Shown here in pieces: positions 35,801 through 47,700 of a DNA stretch of 64,000 nucleotides; the stretch's first letter is position 1; each line of letters begins with the position of its first letter. Location of the stretch: assembly GCA_026545765.1 (NCBI GenBank), contig CM048840.1:49092580-49156579 (forward strand). The letters run 5' to 3'. Both the position numbers and the translations under genes were made by a program. This stretch comes from Plantago major. Taxonomy: Eukaryota; Streptophyta; Magnoliopsida; Lamiales; Plantaginaceae. A model generated the notes under the pieces. That model saw only the letters and a list, made by a program, of their open reading frames with translations. It ran no database searches and had not been told where the DNA came from.

Positions 35801-38800
35801 CCCAAGTGATCATGTAAAACGTTTTATCAATTAGAAACGAAAAACACATTCTCAATTGTAAGCAAAGATTGATACGCTCAGCTCTCTAAGAAAATATATA
35901 TTCCAGGAACTAGGCCTTGTCACTGGGATACCAGTTGGCACATCATTAATAGATGCTCATGCTGGTGGTGTTGGAATAATGGAAAGCACAACTGAGGCAG
36001 TGTCTGAATCCAAAGGTTGCTTGTCTTTGTCTCTTCTAAATCTTCAGAACCATGAGCCTGTACTTATTTACTTGCTAATCATTTTTTAACATTCAGTGGC
36101 TGATGATGAAGCAATATGTCATAGAATGGTGTTAGTATGCGGAACTTCTACTTGCCACATGGCTGTTTCCAAGACCAAGTTATTCATTCCAGGGATATGG
36201 GGACCATTCTGGTCAGGTGACTGTACTATGCATTATGCGTTACATTTGTGCTTAATTTTTGTTCCTAAATATTATGTTACCAAATGGAAGACATGCTTTA
36301 GCTAGCTCATCATTACCTCTTTGGGTGACTTTAGAGATGGACTAAAAAACTAGGAGGCTGGGGCATATAATTATTTTGCTAAATTCTTGGGAAAAACCAG
36401 TTCTTCCTAACATAAAGAAAAATCAAGCCACCACCCACCCAATTGTTTGTCGAATTCCCCTAGTTTGCACTAGTGTAAGTTTTTTCTCCTAACAGATAGT
36501 TTTAAACATCCTTTTGTAACTCTAGATGTAATACCAGTGGCCCAATCTCATTCACGTTATCAGAGCATGATCCGTAGGACTTTGAGATTTCCGGAACCGT
36601 GTCAATTCATATAAATGTTGCAAGGTGATGGTATGATATGATATTACATGGGGAAATGTTAACCAAGGAAAATCATGTATATCACTGTGTAGTATCCGAT
36701 CCTCTCCTTGCTAACTGACAAAGGACTTACAAAACCACTTGAAAGCTACTTCAGCGGCTCTGCTTCCTATCATATTACCTTCGTGTTATCTGCAAGTGAA
36801 ATGTGAAAATATCGAAAGACTTGTGTGGATTGGATTAATCTACCACCATCACAATTACAAAAAAATTGTGGCATTTTATTTGGGTAACTCATAACATGAA
36901 TATGTATTATGGGGATCTATTGGTCTCAAACTTTCCTATTGATGTGAAAAATGGCTAAGATTTCTTCTTTCTTTTTCCTTTTTCTTTTCTTTTTGGGAAT
37001 GAAATCATTAGCCATGGTGCCTCATTATTGGCTCACCGAAGGAGGGCAGAGCGCCACGGGGTCATTATTGGATTACATGATCGAGAATCATGTTGCTTCT
37101 CCACGTCTGGCTAATCGAGCGGCTTCTCGAAGTAAGATGGTTTAACCTAACCTTAACTAATGTTGTTTGGAGTAAAGTTATTTTTATTTAGTTCTTGTAT
37201 ACTTGAACCTAATTTTTGCATCAATCAATAGGCATTTCAATATTTGAACTTTTGAACGAGATATTGGAAAAGGTCAAGGAGGAAAGAGGGTCTCCTTTTC
37301 TTGCAGCTTTAACTAGTGACATTCACATTCTTCCTGATTTTCATGGAAACAGGTAGAAAGCTTGAAACTATGGAAAGTCTCTTCTTGTTAGCATAAATGC
37401 TGTACGTAGTTATTGAGTTTTTAGTTTAGATCTCCCATTGCAGACCCAAATTCAAAGGGGATGATATCCGGATTAACTCTCGACACAAGTGAAAAACAGC
37501 TGGCTCTTCTCTACCTGTCTACAGTTCAGGGAATTGCATATGGGACACGGCATATTGTAGAGCATTGCAATGCCCATGGACACAAGGTAATAATAAATTT
37601 AATAATCGTATTTGTTGATGGAATTCAAGAATAAATTTTTAGTTTAGGATATTGTTAAGTGTTCTTGGCATATTTCAGATTATAGTTCATTATAGAATTT
37701 CAGCTATTTTGTACTTTCTGTTTCCTTGTGTTATGTTTTACTTCTTATTTAGCCTACAAATAAAGGCTAAAGCTGTATTTTGGTAACATTTGATCACTGA
37801 TAATAATTGATCAAGATATTGAGTATTATTAAGCTATGTTTTACTGAAGAGAAGATCACCAAGTCCACGAGTATAATTATTTGTCATGAGCCTGCACATT
37901 TTTACTGTTATGTTTGCTCTGGGACTAAGATTTTTCTTTTTAAAATCTATTTTGCCATCAGATTGACACATTACTAGCATGTGGTGGGCTTACAAAGAAT
38001 TCCTTGTTCATTCAAGAGCATGCAGACATTATAGGTTTGTTCTCTCTTTTTGAATGTACAAGATTTTATATGAACTTCAGTCTGGTGTTATGAGATCATT
38101 GACCACTTGTTTTTACATTTGACCTCTTTGAGTGGCATGTGTTTGAGAAAGTTCAATTGGCCGAAATGAATTTATGGACTCACGAATTAATGAACATAAG
38201 GTCGAAAAAAGAAACCGATTCTTGTTGTCGATTATGTATGGTAAAAAAGAATGCAATTCTGGAACACCTTTTATTTACTTTATGATTTGTTTGTTTCTTT
38301 ATCTTGTTTTTCTGTTCTTGATGAAGTTGATAAAATGTTGAGGCATGCATAAAAAACTCTTAAAAGGTTGCCCCATTGTCCTTCCGAGGGAAAAAGAATC
38401 TGTGCTGTTAGGTGCTGCTATTCTCGGAGCTGTGGCTTCAAAGAAGTATTCCACTGTCCAGAATGCCATGAAAGCATTGAATGCAGCTGGCCAGGTAGGA
38501 AACACTGGTGGTTTTATTTGGAAATCATACAAATATGTGTGTTATTGTAACCACATACATTGACGTATGATCCTTCACTTCATAAGCCTGTGTCATGACT
38601 GTTTCATAGACTAAACAATTATTTTGTGATTCTGTTATTCTCGTTTGTATTTACTCAACTTTTTGCTGAAATTTTGGGTTTCATATCTTTTAGGTCGTGC
38701 ACCCATCAAATGACTCAAAAGTGAGGAAGTACCATGATGCTAAATATCGCATCTTCCGCGAACTTTATGAGCAGCAGTTGTCTCACCGTTCCATGATGAA

Positions 38801-38816
38801 GGAAGCTCTTTCCTAG
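32888..38816 (+). CDS. FGGY-family carbohydrate kinase (15 exons)
   Basis: Exons: 32888-32969, 33882-33961, 34065-34182, 34314-34492, 34587-34669, 34762-34946, 35711-35772, 35907-36015, 36097-36216, 37012-37131, 37232-37352, 37430-37586, 37962-38034, 38367-38494, 38694-38816; 579 residues, all phases closing. It is the plant FGGY kinase, related to ribulose/ribitol-type pentulose kinases, which phosphorylate a sugar or polyol with ATP. Visible motifs: the phosphate-binding [12 protein letters not shown] (17-28), the loop with the catalytic Asp in [17 protein letters not shown], and the ACGGLTKN nucleotide-site block. Exon 7 ends AAG|GCAAGA, a second GC-AG intron in the window. The Met at 32888 is preferred; 32798 is an alternative. 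The true substrate cannot be read from sequence. Confidence 0.93.
35407..35602. mobile_element. MITE in FGGY intron 6
   Basis: The left end GGTTTGCATGTTTCAAGGGA and the reverse complement of the right end, GGCTCTGAATGTTTCAAAGG, form an imperfect inverted pair that continues into GGAAAATG. TAA/TTA flanks hint at PIF/Harbinger. It is related in style to the MITE at 19812. Confidence 0.5.
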
Positions 38817-38969
38817 AATTTGACACAGTTTGGATATTGGAAACCTGTATGTATATTTCTTGATACTATGCATTCATAATCATTCTTGAAACTCAAAACC
38901 AAATTAGCTATTCTGTACAGGTATCTCTTGCTTCATCATTTTGTTTCGTTTAAAAACTCTCGTCTTTTC

Positions 38970-39522
38970 CTGTGTTTTGAAACTCGGACCCGGACGTTGA
39001 CCCGGCCTACCTACTGTAGGAGGTTCAACCGGGTCAACTCGGGTCAACTCGGGTCAACCTATAAAAAATATTTTTAAAAATAAAACATAATGTATGCCTT
39101 AAAAATTCAACATATACATTTTTTACCTAAAAAAAGATAGAAAACATTGCATAAACGACATATGCCTCCATTTCAAACACAAAGTCACTATAACTCCATA
39201 ACATTGAGTTCAAAATAACATATAACATTAAAGCACGAGAGAAGAACGGGAGAAGAATGAGCCGCAAAAAAGGAAAAGGAAGAAGACTGAAAAGGAAAAG
39301 GAACTGAGCGATTAGGGCTTTTGTTGTGATTGGGGTTTATTGATTTTTTTTTTTTTTTAGAAACCCGGGTCGAACCGGTTTTTAACCGGGCTTTACCGGG
39401 TCGAACCGGTTTTTAATCGGGTTTTGGTTTTTCCGGTTTTGGGGGGTTTTCGGCCCGGACCCCCTCCGGGTCACGGTTGAACCGGGTCGACCCGGGTCGA
39501 CCCACCGGGTTTCATAACATAG
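38970..39522. mobile_element. Non-autonomous hAT-type element behind the FGGY gene
   Basis: The 553-bp element starts CTGTGTTTTGAAACTCGG and, reverse-complemented, its other end is CTATGTTATGAAACCCGG. It is flanked by a perfect 8-bp duplication, GTCTTTTC (38962-38969 and 39523-39530). Both sides are dense in GGGTCGACCCGG and CCGGGTC words. It starts 154 bp after the kinase stop codon, so it probably lies in or at the edge of the 3' UTR. Confidence 0.88.
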
Positions 39523-39912
39523 GTCTTTTCAGTCATGACTTCAAGCTGAGGTATACATTCATCAATTTTAGGCGTTCATATATTAAAAAAGAAAGAAAAT
39601 AATATTTACAAATAAATTATATATTTAGACTATGTTCTCTTCTTCTGAACAGAACTGATCTAGAATCGATTGAACTGAACTGAACTTATGTGTAGTATAA
39701 TAAATAAGTAAGCAAATGTGAACTGAATTAAAATTAAAACTACTTTACTAAAGTTTTTCATAAAAACTACGGCACTAACGTATGACAATGGATTGGTCAA
39801 TCTTGAAGGCCTAAAAGTCACCAAAAGGAGAGGAAAAACAAGCTTCTGAAATTTCCCAATCGTTATCTAAAAAGCAATTAAGAAAAATCGACATCTCCAT
39901 CACTTCATTATA

Positions 39913-40171
39913 CTCCCTCCGTCCCAAATTGGATTACCCATTTTGACTTTTCATGGTCAACGTTTTCAAACTTTGAGTTTGATTTACTCACATATGATAT
40001 TTTTCTGATGGATTTTTGAAAAATATATAATGAAAATTTAACATGTGATCTTTAATAATATGAATTTTTAATTCTTTTTACCAACATTATCTATGAGTTA
40101 TTCGCATACGAAGTTTGAAAACGTTGATCATGAAAAGTCAAAATGGGTAATCCAATTTGGGACGGAGGGAG
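39913..40171. mobile_element. Stowaway-like MITE with ~60-bp inverted ends
   Basis: Begins CTCCCTCCGTCCCAAATTGG and ends CCAATTTGGGACGGAGGGAG, flanked by TA. The inverted match continues through TTACCCATTTTGACTTTTCA and the CAACGTTTTCAAACTT word. It could fold into a long hairpin. Confidence 0.9.
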
Positions 40172-40568
40172 TATTTATCCTTTTGGTAGTTTGGTTATGG
40201 GGGGAACTTCGCGGACCTAACCTTGAATATTGGACCAAGTTGGATTGATTACCAAGCGGCCGACATTCTAACTATTATCTGTATTCTAGTAATGCGAAAT
40301 GAATTTTTTATTTATATCAATTATAAAGTCCAAACTAGTTTTAACCCGTGGCGATGCCACGACATAGTTAACTTATTCTCCAAATTCAAGGTAGAATGAC
40401 ATAATTATAATTCAAAAGTCAAATAAAATAGAAACAATCTAAAATTTGATACACTGTATAATATAAAGAAACAATCAAATTTAGTAATTCCAGTCTGCAT
40501 CGAGAAGAGAAGTCGTCCACTGCAAAACAACATATGGAAGATTAGTTAATAAATGAAAGCAAATAAAT

Positions 40569-40569
<1 letters not shown>

Positions 40570-40626
<57 letters not shown>
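40570..40626. repeat. AT dinucleotide microsatellite
   Basis: About 28 AT units. It extends the helicase reading frame into a meaningless YIYIYI tail. Confidence 0.95.
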
Positions 40627-40629
<3 letters not shown>

Positions 40630-40633
<4 letters not shown>

Positions 40634-42570
40634 GAGAGCTTAAAACTTCCTTGTAAACTATATTGGTTGTCATATCAGTTGGATTACCTTTCTCATCCAG
40701 AGCTAAAATCTTTAGTCCTTTCTTGCTAGTTACTCTCGAGAATGCCACATATAGCTGATCATGACTGAACACTGGATTTGGAAGACAGAGTCCAATATGA
40801 GATAGTGATTGTCCCTGGCTCTTGTTGATTGTCATTACGTAGCAATCTGAGATAGGAAATTGTCTCATTTGGAATCTAATAGGAAACTTAGTAAGATAGG
40901 AAGGTGTTAGTACCATCCGAGGTATGAACACTTTCTTTTCGGCATTCTTTCCATGTATAGTCTTCGCCTCAAGAACATGTTTCCCAATTGCAGTGACAAT
41001 CAATCTGGTTCCATTGCACAACTCTTCTGATTGGTCAATGTTCCTGAGGAGCATAATAGGAGTGCCAATCTTTAATCGAATAATATAATTTGGTATTCCA
41101 TACGCCTTAATAGTGTTTAGAAACTCAACGGAGTAAACATCTTCTCTATTTACATATCATCTTCGTCTGGACATAGGGAATCTGAACTCTTAAACTCAAC
41201 AGCATCTCCAGGTAACATGGACATGATGTAATCATTAACCTCCTATACTATCTCATTAGTAGGAGCAAGAATAGCTCTATCCTGGAAGTACCTCCCATCA
41301 CCAATATGAGATAATAAGCTCGGATACGTGCTCTTAACGATTGCGTCAATTGGCTCACCATTAGAACGTATCAAAATGTCTTCGGGTAGTTTGAAATCTA
41401 CCTCACCATCATTTTCACCACCAACTTCACCATCTCCAACTTTCAACAACCATTCAACAAAATCTCTGATTGTTTCTTTCTCAGTAGGTGACGTGCCAGC
41501 CTGATTACAAATATCATGAAGTCAACACTCATGCAATAGAATAAATACTATACATGTTTATCTGCATAAATTAGAATAAACACAAAAATAATTATGATGG
41601 GAAGTATGATACCTGCAGGCGCATGTTCTTTGTGAGTTTAAGTACATGACATGAACTCCAAAGCCTTTTAGATGAGCAAAGAGCGGCGTGTACTATATCC
41701 TGTCTACTACCCTTTGGTATGACGGGTAAGATTTGTCTGAAATCCCCACCAAATACGACAACCAATCCACCAAACGGCTTGTTCAACTCCCTTCCATCAG
41801 GACTTCTCATTATATCACTTAGGTTGCGATCAAGGGCCTCAAAGCAGAACTTATTGGTCATGGGTGCTTCATCCCAAATGATCAACTTTGTATTCTTAAG
41901 CAGTTCAGAACTTTCCCTGAAAAGATCAGCAGCCATACAAAAATTTTTGGCTATGGGATTTTCTGCATCTATCATATCTTTCAGCTCGTTAACAATAGAT
42001 GGATCAACAACATCAGTACTTTTTGATCTGCACATGAACGTACTTTTTGATCTGCACATAATAAGAAAGATCATATTCGCATCATAAAATGTTTTAGAAC
42101 TAATGTTTCCTATATAAATAATAATTCATGAAGAGGATGTCGTACCGGACAACATCAATCCTGTCTTGCGTTTCATCCTCTCCACAATACATATATAGTT
42201 GTGAAAATTTTGGAGTTTCACCTTCGTCAGGCAACAAACTACCTAGCCTATGGAAGTTATTTCGACCAAGCCTATATGTGTAAGTACCGCTTCATCTGTT
42301 GACTGAATTGTCTTGGATCCCACCCATGGAGGTAAATGCATACATCATGTTGTAAGCACATATGTGCTCAATATAATTTCTACTCTTAATATGCCTACCG
42401 TGTAACAGGTCACCTTGGAGGCGAGGAGGTTGCCTGAGGGTGGGTAGTTGTATTTTACCACGGCTACAACACAACCCAAACTCTGGGTTACTCAATGGAG
42501 TACTATTAATCCTCTCGTCGAACCACATAAGAGCACCACAAAATTTACAGGCATATGCAGGATCACCCAT
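40630..42570 (-). pseudogene. Helitron Rep/PIF1-like helicase, internally deleted
   Basis: From 42570 the minus strand encodes the Helitron N-terminal block (CKFCGALMWFDERIN, AYNMMYAFTSMGG), then NNFHRLGSLLPDEG. It jumps near 42130 into the middle of the PIF1-like helicase: IIWDEAPMTNK (Walker B), VVVFGGDFRQILPVIPKG (motif III), then after a probable intron near 41500-41628 the later blocks, LCNGTRLIV and [12 protein letters not shown] (motif V/VI). The whole HUH nuclease and the first helicase motifs are missing, and stops and frameshifts occur near 41240 and 41150. A local duplication of MCRSKST occurs at 42015-42065. The element cannot be autonomous. Confidence 0.88.
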
Positions 42571-42779
42571 ATCTTGGTAAGCTACATGGTAACAATAGTA
42601 AATTAATCGATAAAATTAAATTGGGTTAATTTGATAAATTAAAGCATCAATATAATAAAAATATTACCTCCTACAATGGTGACACTATTTCTGCGAGCAA
42701 GCCAAGTCTTGTTTTCATGTCTCAATATGATTGCACTCTTTCGTGCAGTCTTTTTTTTTTTTTTATTTTTTTTTATTTT

Positions 42780-42925
42780 TATCTCAGACGGTGACGGATC
42801 TTCAGGAAGATCTGATCGCAGATTTAGGGTGTATTTATCCAGCAGTTATTCTATACATTTCTCCGCAAGTGGGATTGATTCTTCAACATTTGGAGGCACA
42901 GGAATTCCTGAATTCAGAATGAGAC
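42780..42925. other. Unrecognised possible coding fragment
   Basis: The plus frame reads LQEDLIADLGCIYPAVIL and stays open to 42925. The minus frame over the same bases reads LLDKYTLNLRSDLPEDP with one stop just before it. Either could be an exon piece taken from a host gene. I do not recognise the protein and cannot choose the strand. Confidence 0.3.
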
Positions 42926-42984
42926 ATTGTTAGATATCAAGTGTAAAATTTAAATCAGTACTGTTAACAAATACATATATCAAT

Positions 42985-43122
42985 TAAGGAAGCAAGCACT
43001 GGTTTGGACAAATTCGATCCTCGAAAGAAACCGACAGCTTCAGCTCCACTGATTATCCCATCACGATCCAAATTCGCTCTATGGAAAAAAGCCTCAAATT
43101 GCTCCGATCCTGCACCCACCAT
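42985..43122 (-). pseudogene. First-exon fragment of an EH-domain (Eps15-like) gene
   Basis: From an ATG at 43122 the minus strand encodes a short piece with SEQFEAFFHRANLDRDG and ISGAEAVGFFRGSNLSK. This is the beginning of the plant EH-domain/EF-hand endocytic adaptor family, with a degenerate EF-hand loop (N-L-D-R-D-G). The frame runs out after about 45 residues where the rest of the EH domain should follow. About 110 bases of gene-like leader precede the ATG. The strand agrees with the Helitron, so it may be a captured fragment. Confidence 0.7.
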
Positions 43123-43429
43123 TTTTCAACCTCTCGATCACTTCATCAAATGACGTCAAAATGCTCAGGCAACAGGTAGGATCAACGGACGACGATAAAT
43201 AGGGTATAACACCAAGCAGCAGATCTGTGTTTTCCTGTACAAATTTCACCTCTACTTGGAATTCGATTCGATTGAGTTTGAATTCCTACCGGTAGAACGT
43301 TGGGAATAATCAATCGAGCTACTCTGATGATGGAAAATAGGAACAGGATTGAAATCTTCCTTTGTCTCTTCATTTTTTATTAGCTTGCAAAATGTGGAAT
43401 GTGATGTTCTGTTATGGCCAATATGACAG

Positions 43430-43624
43430 GAACTGGGAGTTGACCGCGCCTTGGACATGTGCAAAAGTGACAATTCCGGTTAAATTTGTTGTGGGTGAAC
43501 TGGATATGGTGTACAACACTCCAGGAGTGAAGGAATATGTGCAGGGAGGCAAGTTCAAGAACGATGTTCCAATGTTGGATGAATGTGTTGTGATTGAGGA
43601 TGCTGGACATTTCTTCAATCAAGA
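43430..43624 (+). pseudogene. Exon fragment of an epoxide hydrolase (alpha/beta hydrolase)
   Basis: After a splice-acceptor-like GACAG the plus strand encodes NWELTAPWTCAKVTIPVKF, VGELDMVYNTPG and VIEDAGHFFNQE. This is the C-terminal part of plant soluble epoxide hydrolase-like proteins and includes the acidic and His residues of the catalytic triad (D in GELD, H in GHF). The last helix is missing and the frame ends a few residues later. No other exon is nearby, so this is a gene fragment, on the strand opposite to the Helitron coding remnants. Confidence 0.78.
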
Positions 43625-43649
43625 GAGACGCACGCACATATATATAATG

Positions 43650-44640
43650 ATAGGGTTGCGCATATGAGTTAATAACGAAATATTTGGGCGTATCGTTATG
43701 TAACAAACATTAACGACTTGGTAAATAATTACGGGAAGTTGGAGAATATTTGAATTTAAATACACATACAATTAGGGAAACAACTATGAGTAATCGATAA
43801 TGATTTGAACTAATAAATCGATCAGATTGGTGGTTAGTGTTGACTGATAGATATATATTTTCACTATAATTAGATTAAGTTATCCTTAAAATTAGGGATT
43901 TGTTTAAACTAATATCTTTTTTTTCGGTGAAACATGAGTGCAGGAGAAAAAAATTTCAAATATATTTAGGGTTTTGATGCTTGAATTATTAGTGATTTAT
44001 AAATGATTTTTTTTGGGTTTCGTTTTGCCACCTAGGATTTTTGCATACGTGGCATATATATTCTTCTATTTTGATCATCACTTTTATCATATATATATAG
44101 ATAACAGTTTTTACACTTATTTAGCAAGTGAAGTGTCAAAATTATTTCGTCTGTGTTAATTTTCATCCTGTTGTTGACCAATAAAGTAACCGAGAAAATT
44201 TTCAGGCAATACAACTTTATCATTATATATTCATATTTTTTTAAACACCCCATGAAAGAATGTACATAGACGGATTAAGAATTAAGCTATGTTCTTTTCG
44301 TTTGAATAAAACTGAACTGAACTTCTTTGTAGTATAAAAACAACACTAAGTAAATCTGAACTGATTTGAAATTAATGATTTTTCAAATGGAGATAACGAG
44401 ACTTACTCTGCTTAGGCTCTGTTCTCTTCGTCTGAATAGAATGTAACTAAACCGATCGTAACCCGAATTGTAGTATAAAAAATAAGTAGCGAATAAAAGC
44501 AGGTATTAAAATGAAATTAATGAGTTTTCACATTAAAAAAAAAAAAAATCCTTATAGGAATACTTATTAAAATTCAATATTCCTTTGACTTCACATCTGT
44601 AAATCATAAACATATAACATCATTACAACACCACTGTATG
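43650..44640. other. No gene; partial TTCAGTTCAG-family repeats
   Basis: AT-rich spacer upstream of the receptor kinase gene. Two partial copies of the short family seen at 14713 lie at 44284-44350 and 44410-44480, each starting with a TGTTCTTTTCG or TGTTCTCTTCG word and reaching GTAGTATAAAAA. TTTGAC at 44584 and GTCAAA at 44690 are W-box cores that could serve the downstream defence-type gene. Confidence 0.5.
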
Positions 44641-44697
44641 TATTTTGAAATTAGTATTCCAAAAAACCACGACTTTGTCTCACACAGTAGTCAAAGA

Positions 44698-44705
44698 TAT
44701 AAATA
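44698..44705 (+). promoter_or_regulatory. Probable TATA box of the receptor kinase gene
   Basis: TATAAATA 87 bp before the chosen start codon, preceded by a W-box core (GTCAAA). It supports starting the protein at 44792; the open frame also runs back to 44645, upstream of this box. Confidence 0.6.
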
Positions 44706-44791
44706 CAAATTCGGCCTTGTTTTGTACAGACCACTATCTTTTTAGTTCAACAAGACAAGATTTCTTGAACAGCATTCGAACCACAAACAAA

Positions 44792-47700
44792 ATGCTCCAT
44801 TTCATCTGCCTCTCCTTGCTCTTTGCACACTTATCTACTTTCTCCTTTTCACAATCCTCATCAAATCTAACTGATCAATCAGCTCTGTTAGATTTCATCA
44901 ACCAAATAACCAACACAGACAATGTTCTTGCCAATAACTGGACACTCAACACTTCTTTCTGTAACTGGATTGGTGTCACCTGTAGTCCGCGAACTCAACG
45001 AGTCACCGCCCTCAATCTCCGAAACTTAAATCTCCAAGGAACTATATCTCCATCCATTGCCAACCTTTCGTCCCTCGTAAATCTTGATCTCACCAACAAC
45101 AGTTTCCGTGGCAATGTTCCGTCCGGTTTGTTCCAAAGCAGTACACTGGAAGTACTTTCTTTGGCTTACAACACGTTCAGCGGTGAACTATGGGGTATGG
45201 ATTCATGGCATGTTCCAGAACTCAGGGTTTTGAACCTGACAGCGAATAGCTTTACAGGTTCTATCCATCGGTCAATCGGGAATCTGACCAGGCTGGAACG
45301 GTTGAGCTTGTTACAGAACAACTTTGAAGGAACAATTCCAGGAGAAATAGGGAACTTGAGCAATATCATTGAGCTGGATTTCGAACACAATCACTTTACA
45401 GGTTCAATCCCTTCCTCCATTTTCAACATTTCGTCCTTGCGTACTTTATACCTGGCAAACAATAGTTTATCTGGTTCATTCCTTTTACCTGGAGAAGATG
45501 GTTTTAGATTAAACCTTGAAGTTTTAGATATCTCTAGAAATAATCTTACGGGAGAAATCCCTTCCAGCTTCTGCCGATTCCCAGAGCTAAGGTTGCTATA
45601 CTTCTCGTATAACAATCTTACAGGGCAAATTCCTAGAAATATCGACTGTTTGTCAAACCTGGAGAGATTATACATGACAGGTAATAGTATTGGCGGAACT
45701 ATTCCTCCAGCAATAGGAAATATCTCTAGTTTACAATATCTAGGTTGTGTCGAAAACAACATAGTTGGAAATATTCCTCATGAACTGGGAAACCTGCTGA
45801 ACTTACGGATGCTCGGATTTGATTTCAACAATATCACTGGTGAAATCCCACCAGCGATTTTCAACTTGTCGTCCTTAGTTAACATTGCATTCACCAATAA
45901 CAGCCTTACAGGACGTATTCCATCCACAGTCGGTCTATACCTTCCGAATCTAGAAGGAATTTTCTTACCTGATAATCTGCTTGAAGGAGAATTCCCAAGA
46001 TCTATTGCAAATGCTTCCAGGCTACAGCAACTTGAACTTTCCTATAATTTCTTCGTAGGAACAGTGCCTAATAATTTAGGTAACTTGAGGGATCTAGTTT
46101 TCCTTAACATTGCTAATAACCAGCTTACAAATGATCCTGAAATTCAAGAGCTTGGATTTATCAATTCTTTAGTGGAATGCAGAATGCTCCAGTTTCTAAT
46201 AGCAGGCAATAATCCACTCAATGGTTTTCTTCCCGATTCTGTACAAAACTTGTCAAGCTCTATTGAAATGTTCAACATAGAGAATGCTCAAGTTTATGGT
46301 GAAATCCCAAGAGGTTTGGGAAACATCAGCAACATGATACAACTAAGTTTATATGGGAACAACTTAACCGGAAATATACCTTCAGAGGTTGGTTATCTCA
46401 CGCGGCTTCAAAGGTTGGACCTAAGTCGAAACAGGCTAGATGGCGTTGTTCCATTAGAAATCTGCAACTTAGTTGAGTTAGGCGAAGTAACTCTGGCAGA
46501 AAACAGTCTCTCTGGATCTGTACCAAGTTGCATTGGGAATCTTCGAAGACTACAAAGACTTGATTTTGGTTACAACAGCTTCACTTCCACTCTACCTTTA
46601 AGTTTATGGAGAATCAGTGGCCTGTTGTATATCAATGTTACTTGGAATTCGATTCAAGGTGAGCTTCCTCGGGAGATTGGGACATCGGACAACATCGAAG
46701 GGATTGACCTATCAAGCAACCTACTTGTAGGTGCTATCCCTAGCACAATGGGGGAACTAGGAAACCTGAGGTACCTAATCCTCTCTAACAACTCGTTTGA
46801 TGGTTCTATTCCAACGTCATTCGGTGATTTGATAAGCTTAGAAATCTTGGATATATCTCTGAATAGCTTATCAGGTTCCATACCCACATCCTTGGAAAGT
46901 TTATCATACCTCCATACGATCAATGTGTCATATAATCATTTAGAAGGTCAAGTACCAAGGGGTGGCGTATTCTCAAATTCATCGCGTGAATCCTTCGAGG
47001 GGAATAGAGATTTGTGTGGCATGACGTTTCTGGATGTTCCATCATGTTCAAGTACTCGGACTTCAACAAGATCAAGATCTAGGAATCGTATTCTTAGGAT
47101 CACAATTCCAATTGGTGCATCGGTGGCATTAATAGTAATCTTGTTTTCCTTGTGGATATTGCGGAAGAGAAAGAAGGTAAAGCCGGAAGATCTGGAGAAG
47201 AACAAGTTGGAGATTGTGAATCATCAGATGATTTCGTATCATAAACTTTATGAAGGAACAGCTGGTTTCAGTGAAGAATATATAATTGGAGTGGGGGGTT
47301 CAGGTGCTGTATATAGGGTTACTTTGTCAGACGGAACAACAGTGGCTGTGAAGGTTCTTGATCTAAAGGCCGAGGAATCGTGTAAAAGATTTTATGCTGA
47401 ATGTGAGGTGTTGAAACAAATAAGGCATAGGAATCTTGTAAAAGTGATCACAACATGCGCTAACAACCACTGGAGGTCCATTGTTCTCCAGTATATGGAA
47501 AATGGAAGTCTTGAGAATTGGCTGTATAAACACACGTTAGATCTCCTCCAAAGAATCGAAATTATGTATGATGTGGCAAGGGCTATTGAATACCTTCATC
47601 ATGGATATCATGATCCAGTAGTACATTGTGATCTCAAGCCTGGAAATGTTCTCTTGGATTCTGACATGGTTGCTCATGTGAGTGATTTTGGCATCTCCAA

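Larger units (their letters stand above)
40335..42590 (-). mobile_element. Helitron remnant with 3' terminus
   Basis: On the minus strand the element ends AAAACTAG at 40335, followed by T, the AT target of Helitrons. The hairpin CGTGGC-ATC-GCCACG (40361-40347) stands nine bases before CTAG. Upstream lie broken Rep/helicase coding remnants (annotated separately) and, near the helicase C terminus, a TA microsatellite (40570-40626). The 5' TC end was not found; host-gene fragments from 42780 to 43640 may lie inside the element. Confidence 0.82.

Noticed and set aside
41719-42087. 122-codon plus-strand frame
   Set aside because: It is the antisense of the Helitron helicase remnant.
45166-47205. 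Several minus-strand frames opposite the receptor kinase
   Set aside because: They are shadows of the LRR codons and have no features of their own.
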